From assembly GCA_052273485.1 (NCBI GenBank), contig DAVZID010000103.1:1-7238 (forward strand): a DNA stretch of 7,238 bases. The letters are read 5' to 3'. Positions 1 to 5,825 of this stretch are shown piece after piece (position 1 is the first letter of the stretch; every line of letters starts with the position of its first letter). Position numbers and translations under genes: made by a program. This stretch comes from Anthropogastromicrobium sp052273485 (GTDB lineage Bacteria > Bacillota > Clostridia > Lachnospirales > Lachnospiraceae). The notes below the pieces were generated by a model. The model did not search any database and was not told where the DNA came from. It saw only the letters and a program-made list of their open reading frames with translations.

Positions 1-8
1 GGAAAGAA

Positions 9-1001
9 GTGGTTATTGATTTGAAAGTAAACGAAATTGCGAATCTTGGAAGTAATGTAAAAACCATGATCAAAAACGAGAATTGTTCTGTGTTAATGAT
101 GAGTGATGCCACTGGAGAAGGCATCATGACTGTATACAGGGTCATGCCCGGTGTAATGATCTGTTTCTCTGATATGCATATGGAGAAATGTGATTCAGAA
201 TTTGAACTGCGAAAAGACAAGAAGGTACTCTGCATCGATCACTGTCGGGAGGGCAGGATCGAAATGGAAGTACAGCCGGGTGTATTCAGCATCATGCAGG
301 AGAATGAACTGCGTCTGGACAACAGAGAGAATCATAAGGGAACGACCTATTATCCCCTGCGGCATTACCATGGGGTGAGTGTATTCATGGATGTGGAAGA
401 GACTCAGGAGGCTCTGGATACCATGTTTCATGGATTTTCTGTCAATATTGCAGAATTGCGTACGCGGTATTGTACACAGGATAAACCCTATGTCATTCGT
501 AATGATGAGGGGTTAAGCCGTATTATTTCCAGTTTCTATCAAAGGAATATAGAAAGACCGGAGGTATCAGCGGCGAAAGAATACTATCAGATAAAGGTAG
601 TAGAAATGCTGCTGTATCTTGAAGCAATGACAGTGGAAAACAGCAGGGAGATCAAACCGTATTATTACAAAACCCAGATGGAGAAGATCAAGGCAGTACA
701 TGCACAGATCACAGGTGATCTGAAAACCAGACTTACCATAGAAGATCTGTCGTCCATGTATGACATACCTGCTACAACCATGAAGAAATGTTTCAAGGAT
801 GTCTACGGTGATTCTATTTATTCCTATCAGAAAAGATACCGCATCAATGTTGCGGCAAGCATGCTGATGCAGGATAAAACCAGGGAAATCCAGGAAATAG
901 CGGCATGTGTCGGATATGAGAACCCTGGGAAATTTTCCGTTGCATTTCGCAGTGTGATGGGAGTATCGCCTGCAGAATACAGGATCAGAAAGGAAGGATA
1001 G
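9..1001 (+). CDS. AraC-family transcriptional regulator, YbtA/PchR-like
   Basis: This is a cytoplasmic DNA-binding regulator with an N-terminal sensing region and a C-terminal AraC/XylS domain. The DNA-binding domain covers about residues 230-328. Its first helix-turn-helix starts near residue 242 (LTIEDLSSMYDIPATTMKKCF), and the second lies near 293-325 (EIAACVGYENPGKFSVAFR), followed by the family ending G-x-SPAEYR. The N-terminal half carries the motif HCREGRIE (residues 78-85) and a Cys-x3-Cys pair (C75, C79). A helical stretch, YYQIKVVEMLLYLEAM near 195-210, is of the kind seen in PchR-type regulators. About 330 aa is normal for the group. The start is uncertain: the frame is open to the left edge, GTG at 9 leaves too little room for a ribosome site, and TTG at 21 or a start outside the window are alternatives. 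It is the first gene of the visible operon, one base before the ABC genes, so it probably controls that operon. The AraC assignment is firm. Siderophore sensing is inferred from context and resemblance. Confidence 0.93.
   Translation: MVIDLKVNEIANLGSNVKTMIKNENCSVLMMSDATGEGIMTVYRVMPGVMICFSDMHMEKCDSEFELRKDKKVLCIDHCREGRIEMEVQPGVFSIMQENELRLDNRENHKGTTYYPLRHYHGVSVFMDVEETQEALDTMFHGFSVNIAELRTRYCTQDKPYVIRNDEGLSRIISSFYQRNIERPEVSAAKEYYQIKVVEMLLYLEAMTVENSREIKPYYYKTQMEKIKAVHAQITGDLKTRLTIEDLSSMYDIPATTMKKCFKDVYGDSIYSYQKRYRINVAASMLMQDKTREIQEIAACVGYENPGKFSVAFRSVMGVSPAEYRIRKEG
991..997 (+). promoter_or_regulatory. Ribosome binding site for the first ABC gene
   Basis: AGGAAGG lies inside the last codons of the AraC gene, five bases before the GTG at 1003. 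It supports that non-ATG start, and it suggests that translation of the transporter is tied to that of the regulator. Confidence 0.75.
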
Positions 1002-1002
1002 T

Positions 1003-2790
1003 GTGAAAAAAAGCTGGTTAAAGGAGCTGCTCAGTTATACTGATGGAGGCAAAAGAAGGATGTGTATTTCGGTCATTCTCTCCATCATAAGTGTTGTCAG
1101 TGGACTGATCCCATATTATTGCGTATATAGGGGAGTAGATCTTTATATAAGAAATATCAACAACATCCCGGTACAGGATATTGTCAGATGGTGCTTTTGG
1201 GCATTGTTGTTCTATATCGTTAAAATTGTGTGTTTTTCGGCTTCTACCTGGATATCACACATTGCTGCCTATCATATTCTGGAGGGAATGAGGCTCAGGC
1301 TGGCAGACCGGTTCCTCAAAGCACCTATGGGAGATGTGGAAGGACACAGCATCGGCGAGATCAAAAGTATCATGGTAGAGAAAATAGAGGGTATGGAGCC
1401 ACCTCTTGCACATATGATCCCGGAAGGAAGCGGGCATTTATTATTGCCAATTATAAGCATCATTGCTCTGATCGCTCTGGACTGGAGAATTGCACTGGCA
1501 TCTCTTGTAACGGTTCCATTGTCTATGGTATTTATGATCCTTACCATGGTCATAAGTGGCAAAAGCTTTACACAATATGATGAATCAAATGCACATATGA
1601 ACAGTACGATTGTTGAGTACATAGAAGGAATTGAAGTGATCAAGGCATTTGGCAGGGCAGGTACTTCATATGAGAAATATTCCAAAGCAATTCTTGATTA
1701 TAAGCGGTTCGTTGTGAAATGGTTGTCATCCACATGGCTTACCATGAAAATGACATTTGCACTGTTCCCCTCTACTATTCTGGGAACTTTGCCTGTAGGA
1801 CTTTATCTGACAATTCATGGACAGCTTACAATCTCTCAACTGGTTCTTGCTGTCATGTTATCCATGTCAATGGTAACATCATTTGCCAAGATAGAGGTGT
1901 TCGTAGAAGGTATTCGTGAGATGAAATACAACATCAGAAGCATTCAGGGACTTCTTAATATGAGAGAACTGTCTGAACCTGCGAAACGTGCAAACATTCA
2001 AAAACATGATATCCAATTGAAAAATGTTCATTTCTCCTATACAGGAGATTCCAAAGACGAAGTACTCCACGGTATTGATCTGAATATGCCTGCCGGAAGT
2101 TATACTGCTCTGGTTGGTCCAAGTGGCGGCGGTAAATCAACTGTTGCCAAACTGATCTCCCGATTCTGGGATGTGACTGGCGGTAAGATAACAATAGGCG
2201 GTGTCAATGTGAAAGATATGCCGCTTGAACAGCTCTCCGAAATGGTCAGCTTTGTTACACAGGATAATTTCCTGTTCAGATGTTCTATTATGGAGAATAT
2301 ACGTCTTGGTAACCCGTCTGCGACAGATGAACAGGTAAAGGAAGCTGCAAGGAAAGCCTGCTGTGAAGAGTTTATTGAAAAACTGCCACAAGGCTACGAT
2401 ACACCTGCCGGTGAAGCCGGCAAACGTCTCTCTGGTGGAGAAAAACAGAGAATCGCCATTGCTAGGATCATGCTGAAAAATGCACCTGTCGTAATATTGG
2501 ATGAGGCAACTGCCTTCACCGATCCCGAAAATGAAGATAAACTGCAAAAAAGTATAGAAGAACTGACAAAGGGTAAAACACTGCTTGTCATTGCTCACAG
2601 ATTATCAACCATAACAAATGCTGACCAGATCGTTGTTTTAAAGAATGGTCGTATAGAAGCAAAAGGAACACAGGAAGAGCTGCTTGAGAATTGCCCTCTT
2701 TATGAGAGAATGTGGCAGGCACATGTGGGAGCCAGACATTGGGCAGTTGGAAGTCAGAATGGAGGCAAAACAATATGTTCGGAACAGTAA
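1003..2790 (+). CDS. ABC transporter half-subunit (membrane + ATPase), YbtP/IrtA-like
   Basis: This is a membrane ABC half-transporter of 595 aa, the usual length for type IV (exporter-fold) half-transporters. The membrane domain covers about residues 1-330. Hydrophobic blocks at about 20-49, 59-93, 145-186 and 252-295 can hold six helices, and an intracellular IKAFGRAG motif precedes the last block. The ATPase domain covers about 335-570: Walker A GPSGGGKST (372-380), Q-loop Q420, signature LSGGEKQR (476-483), Walker B ending in D500-E501, and switch histidine H532. All catalytic residues are present. The D-loop region reads AFTD instead of the usual SxLD/SxVD type. The GTG start is backed by a ribosome site at 991-997. 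The next gene encodes a paralogue and starts inside this one, so the two very probably form a heterodimer. The YbtPQ and IrtAB systems of this fold import iron-siderophores. Import of a metallophore here is inferred from the AraC and ECF neighbours. Drug or peptide export remains the main alternative. Confidence 0.95.
   Translation: MKKSWLKELLSYTDGGKRRMCISVILSIISVVSGLIPYYCVYRGVDLYIRNINNIPVQDIVRWCFWALLFYIVKIVCFSASTWISHIAAYHILEGMRLRLADRFLKAPMGDVEGHSIGEIKSIMVEKIEGMEPPLAHMIPEGSGHLLLPIISIIALIALDWRIALASLVTVPLSMVFMILTMVISGKSFTQYDESNAHMNSTIVEYIEGIEVIKAFGRAGTSYEKYSKAILDYKRFVVKWLSSTWLTMKMTFALFPSTILGTLPVGLYLTIHGQLTISQLVLAVMLSMSMVTSFAKIEVFVEGIREMKYNIRSIQGLLNMRELSEPAKRANIQKHDIQLKNVHFSYTGDSKDEVLHGIDLNMPAGSYTALVGPSGGGKSTVAKLISRFWDVTGGKITIGGVNVKDMPLEQLSEMVSFVTQDNFLFRCSIMENIRLGNPSATDEQVKEAARKACCEEFIEKLPQGYDTPAGEAGKRLSGGEKQRIAIARIMLKNAPVVILDEATAFTDPENEDKLQKSIEELTKGKTLLVIAHRLSTITNADQIVVLKNGRIEAKGTQEELLENCPLYERMWQAHVGARHWAVGSQNGGKTICSEQ
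2761..2765 (+). promoter_or_regulatory. Ribosome binding site deciding the second ABC gene start
   Basis: GGAGG lies nine bases before ATG 2775, within the 3' end of the previous gene. It favours 2775 over an in-frame ATG at 2712. That earlier start would add 21 residues of polar, unfamily-like sequence and overlap the upstream gene by 79 bases. Confidence 0.75.
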
Positions 2791-4535
2791 AAAGAATCAT
2801 TCAGTGGTGTGGAACCTTTAAAAAGAATCTCTATATTGGCTTTATATTCTCCTTCTTCTCAGGCTGGTTCGCTGCAATGCCTGTTATATGGGCTGCCTTC
2901 GTAATAGGGAAACTCGTAGAAGGCGCAGGAAAAGGAGAAACGCTTAATACTGCATGGGTAGGAAAAAGCATAGGGATTCTGTTACTTTTTATCTTCCTTA
3001 GATTTCTTTTTGATTATCTGAGGGCAAGATTTCAGGAGGCGATCAGCTATGAACTGATCGCAAGAGACAGACTGGCTGTAGGAGATGCTCTAAAGAGAGT
3101 ATCCCTTGGATATTTCCAGAATATGAACACCAGTACGATACTGAACTCCATCACAACAGGTCTTCATACTCTTGAAGGCATGGGAATCCGTATGATCGAT
3201 AATTTCGTTGGAGGTTATCTGAATTTTGCATGCATTCTTCTCTGGTTGATCTATCTTAACTGGAGAGTAGGGCTGATTGCCATAGCAGGTGCGGCAATAT
3301 CTTTGATATTCCTACTGGTTATTTCCAAGTACAGTACTGTAAATGCCCCTGTCCTTGCAGAAGCTAATAAGGATCTGACCGGAGCAACACTGGAATATGC
3401 CAGAGGTCTTGCAGTTGTGAAGTCATTTGGCAGAGCGGGAGCTTCTATGGATGCCATGAGCACTGCATGCAGAGACAGTCGTGATATCAATCTGAAGATA
3501 GAATGGGGCTATATTCCTTTTAATGCACTGCATTTGCTGGCGTTAAAAACTGCAGGCGTAGCCATTGCCATTGCTGCTTTTTACCTGGGTGTTTCCGGTC
3601 AGCTTGATTTTACATCCGTAATGCTTGTCGTTCTGCTGTCATTCCATATATTCGGCTCACTGGAACCAATATCTGACTGTGCACATGTACTGGCGATCAT
3701 TGATGATGCACTGGATCATCTGGATGTATTGACAGGAGAATCTTTTATCGACGCAGATGGCAGAGAAATAAAAATACACAACTACGATATTCAATTCAAA
3801 AACGTTGACTTTTCCTATGGAGAAGGACAGGGCAAAAGACAGGTACTCAGAAATGTAAGTTTTAAGATCCCCCAGAATACCGTAACTGCGATTGTAGGTC
3901 CGTCAGGAAGTGGTAAATCTACCATATGTAATCTGATTGCCAGATTCTATGATGTAGACAACGGAAGTGTCAGTGTAGGTGGACACGATGTGAAAGAATT
4001 CACATGCGACAGCCTTTTGTCCAATATATCTATGGTATTCCAGAATGTTTATCTGTTCCACGATACCATAAGAAACAATATATGCTTTGGTAAACCGGAT
4101 GCAACAGAAGAAGAGATGATAGAAGCTGCAAAGAATGCATGCTGTCATGATTTCATCATGGCATTACCGGATGGTTATGATACTGTGGTCGGAGAAGGCG
4201 GTGGAAGCCTGTCCGGTGGCGAGAAGCAGCGTATTTCCATAGCAAGGGCTATTCTGAAAAATGCGCCGATCATCATACTGGATGAAGCTACAGCAAGTGT
4301 AGATCCGGAGAATGAACATCTCATTCAGGCAGCAATATCTGAGCTTACCAGGGGTAAAACGATCGTTACAATTGCCCACAGACTGGCAACAATCGAACAG
4401 GCAGACCAGATTCTTGTTGTTGATGATGGACAGATCGTCCAGAGTGGAACACACAGTGAACTTGTGAAAGTTCCGGGAAAATATAAAGATTTTGTAGATA
4501 TCAGAAGTAAATCAGAAGGGTGGAGATTGGCATGA
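2775..4535 (+). CDS. ABC transporter half-subunit (membrane + ATPase), YbtQ/IrtB-like
   Basis: This is the second half-transporter, 586 aa from ATG 2775, and the likely partner of the preceding subunit. The membrane domain covers about residues 1-325, with hydrophobic blocks near 19-48, 65-83, 143-185 and 249-298. A VVKSFGRAG motif matches the equivalent spot in its partner. The ATPase domain covers about 337-575: Walker A GPSGSGKST (375-383), Q-loop Q423, signature LSGGEKQR (479-486), Walker B ending in D503-E504, a canonical D-loop ASVD, and switch histidine H535. Everything needed for ATP hydrolysis is present. The gene overlaps its upstream neighbour by 16 bases and the downstream S-component gene by 4 (ATGA), which suggests coupled translation and coordinated amounts. 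The family is certain. Direction of transport and substrate are not readable from sequence; the YbtPQ/IrtAB-type importer role is inferred from pairing and context. Confidence 0.95.
   Translation: MFGTVKRIIQWCGTFKKNLYIGFIFSFFSGWFAAMPVIWAAFVIGKLVEGAGKGETLNTAWVGKSIGILLLFIFLRFLFDYLRARFQEAISYELIARDRLAVGDALKRVSLGYFQNMNTSTILNSITTGLHTLEGMGIRMIDNFVGGYLNFACILLWLIYLNWRVGLIAIAGAAISLIFLLVISKYSTVNAPVLAEANKDLTGATLEYARGLAVVKSFGRAGASMDAMSTACRDSRDINLKIEWGYIPFNALHLLALKTAGVAIAIAAFYLGVSGQLDFTSVMLVVLLSFHIFGSLEPISDCAHVLAIIDDALDHLDVLTGESFIDADGREIKIHNYDIQFKNVDFSYGEGQGKRQVLRNVSFKIPQNTVTAIVGPSGSGKSTICNLIARFYDVDNGSVSVGGHDVKEFTCDSLLSNISMVFQNVYLFHDTIRNNICFGKPDATEEEMIEAAKNACCHDFIMALPDGYDTVVGEGGGSLSGGEKQRISIARAILKNAPIIILDEATASVDPENEHLIQAAISELTRGKTIVTIAHRLATIEQADQILVVDDGQIVQSGTHSELVKVPGKYKDFVDIRSKSEGWRLA
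4522..4525 (+). promoter_or_regulatory. Ribosome binding site deciding the S-component start
   Basis: GGAG, six bases before ATG 4532, selects that start over the in-frame GTG at 4520. The GTG would add only four residues and has a poorer upstream site. The ATG overlaps the stop of the previous gene as ATGA. Confidence 0.6.
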
Positions 4536-5119
4536 AAAAATTAACAGGTAGAGATTTAATTACGATAGGTATCTTCTCTGCAATCTATTTTGTACTGAAT
4601 TTTGCAGCTATGATCACCGGCTTTGTACCGGTATTATGGCTGTTGCTTCCGGGTGTTGCGGGAATCCTTACAGGAATCCCCTTCATGCTGATGGAGTCCA
4701 AAGTGCGTAAACCGGGGGCTATCCTCATTATGGGAGCTATCACTGCATTATTGTATTTTGTAACAGGACAGTTTACTGTGCTTTTGCTTATCACTTTTGC
4801 TGTTGCAAGCATTCTGTCTGAGGTATACAGAGCAATTACTAAATACGATAACAATTTTATCCATATGACGATATCCTTCATCATTTTCTGCTATGGTATG
4901 TTAGGTTCCCCAATGGCGATCTGGGTATACAAGGACAGCTTCCTTGCGCAGATCCAGCAAAATGGAATGTCTGCTGAGTATGTACAGTCATTATCAGGGC
5001 TGATTTCGACACCAATGTTCATAGGCCTGTGCGTTTCTCCTATAATAGGAGGAATTGTGGGTGCCATGATCGCAAAAGGACTGTTCCGTAAACATTTCAG
5101 GAAAGCAGGAATCGTATAA
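4532..5119 (+). CDS. ECF transporter S component, Trep_Strep/MptD-type membrane protein
   Basis: This 195-aa, highly hydrophobic protein is likely the substrate-binding subunit of an energy-coupling-factor (ECF) importer. Hydrophobic segments lie at about residues 9-28, 31-54, 61-78, 81-102, 109-132 and 160-181, consistent with the six-helix S-component fold. It opens with a short basic stretch, MKKLTGRDLITIGIF, where other S components also begin their first helix. It ends with a basic motif, KGLFRKHFRK (182-191), a hallmark of the Trep_Strep family (TIGR02185/Pfam Trep_Strep, named MptD family in some annotations). The length matches that family (about 190 aa). It sits directly before the T and A genes, overlapping EcfT by one base (TAATG), so it probably belongs to a dedicated (group I) ECF system. 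The substrate of this family is, to my knowledge, not settled. The neighbouring siderophore-type transporter genes suggest a metallophore or metal-linked compound. Family recognition is good; function is inferred. Confidence 0.85.
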   Translation: MKKLTGRDLITIGIFSAIYFVLNFAAMITGFVPVLWLLLPGVAGILTGIPFMLMESKVRKPGAILIMGAITALLYFVTGQFTVLLLITFAVASILSEVYRAITKYDNNFIHMTISFIIFCYGMLGSPMAIWVYKDSFLAQIQQNGMSAEYVQSLSGLISTPMFIGLCVSPIIGGIVGAMIAKGLFRKHFRKAGIV

Positions 5120-5796
5120 TGAATGGTCAGATCAAGATAAAACCTCTTGACCCCAGGGCTGGACTATGGCTGCTGTTAGTTGCAAACATAGGCATGTTCT
5201 GTGAGAAAAATACAGAGCAGGGAAGTATGCTTTCGGGTATATTTCTCCTACTCCTTTTGCTATATGGACAGTATATGGCAGCAATAAAAGGAGCATTACT
5301 GCTTATTGTATTCCGGTTATTGTTAAAATTTGTATTTCCCCTGTGCCTGTCATGGGTCAATATGGTATTTCCGGTACTTATCAACTACACACTGCGTATG
5401 ATGCCCTGTATTCTGGCAGGATTACTGATCCTTCGTACATCATCCATGTCCAGAATGATAGCTGCCATGCGTGCATTACATCTTCCCCAGGGATTTATCA
5501 TAGCCATGGCTACCACATTCAGATATTTCCCGGCTATCAAAGAAGAATTTATACATATAAGAGCAGCAATGAAACTGCAAAATATTCCACTGGCCAGCAG
5601 ATTAGAATGTACGGTAGTCCCTCTTATGATGTCTGCTGTGAATACATCAGATGAAATAGCGGCTGCAGCGGTGGCAAGAGGAATTGAAAATCCATGCAAA
5701 AAAACCAGTGTTATTAAGATACATATGGCAGTATCAGACTGGATTGTAATGTTTCTGGTAACAATTGTAGTTACAATACTTATGATAGCAGTATAA
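5119..5796 (+). CDS. ecfT: ECF transporter transmembrane coupling protein EcfT (CbiQ family)
   Basis: This is the integral membrane subunit that links the S component to the ATPases in an ECF importer. It has 225 aa, at the short end of the usual range. It begins with a LDPRAGLWLLL segment typical of CbiQ-family N termini. Hydrophobic helices lie at about residues 14-30, 37-50, 52-75, 80-105 and 205-225. The cytoplasmic part contains the family pattern MRALHLP (117-123), followed by the long helix around FRYFPAIKEEFIHIRAA (138-150), and then the second coupling motif ARG (186-188, within AAAVARGIENP). The first coupling site, where many EcfT proteins also have ARG, here reads KLQN (152-155). 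The start is ATG 5119, overlapping the S-gene stop, with AGGA at 5107-5110 as ribosome site. Neighbours on both sides are the other ECF parts, which supports the call. Confidence 0.9.
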   Translation: MNGQIKIKPLDPRAGLWLLLVANIGMFCEKNTEQGSMLSGIFLLLLLLYGQYMAAIKGALLLIVFRLLLKFVFPLCLSWVNMVFPVLINYTLRMMPCILAGLLILRTSSMSRMIAAMRALHLPQGFIIAMATTFRYFPAIKEEFIHIRAAMKLQNIPLASRLECTVVPLMMSAVNTSDEIAAAAVARGIENPCKKTSVIKIHMAVSDWIVMFLVTIVVTILMIAV

Positions 5797-5825
5797 TGTG
5801 AAAATACTGAAAGGCGCGGATTATT

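Noticed and set aside
1..8. Bases before the AraC gene as its ribosome binding site
   Set aside because: GGAAAG at 1-6 is too close to GTG 9 and too far from TTG 21, so the true start and its ribosome site cannot be settled within the window.
1272..1685. A 137-codon open frame on the minus strand
   Set aside because: It is antisense to the membrane domain of the first ABC subunit. Its hydrophobic look mirrors the real gene and it resembles no family I recognise.
2137..2598. A 153-codon open frame on the minus strand
   Set aside because: It lies opposite the conserved ATPase domain of the first ABC subunit, has no recognisable domain, and its composition is that of a shadow frame.
2712..2774. 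N-terminal extension of the second ABC subunit from an upstream in-frame ATG
   Set aside because: It would overlap the previous gene by 79 bases, lacks a good ribosome site and adds residues unlike the family. GGAGG is correctly placed before ATG 2775.
1003..4535. The two ABC genes as a multidrug exporter pair
   Set aside because: The fold allows this and it cannot be excluded. The AraC regulator and the co-transcribed ECF importer make a YbtPQ/IrtAB-like uptake role the better fit.
5385..5699. A 104-codon open frame on the minus strand
   Set aside because: It lies opposite the conserved EcfT core and has no independent support.
5797..5825. Possible promoter, terminator or small gene in the gap before the ATPase gene
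   Set aside because: The 29 bases show no stem-loop with a T-run and no convincing promoter boxes. The ATG overlapping the EcfT stop meets TGA at once.
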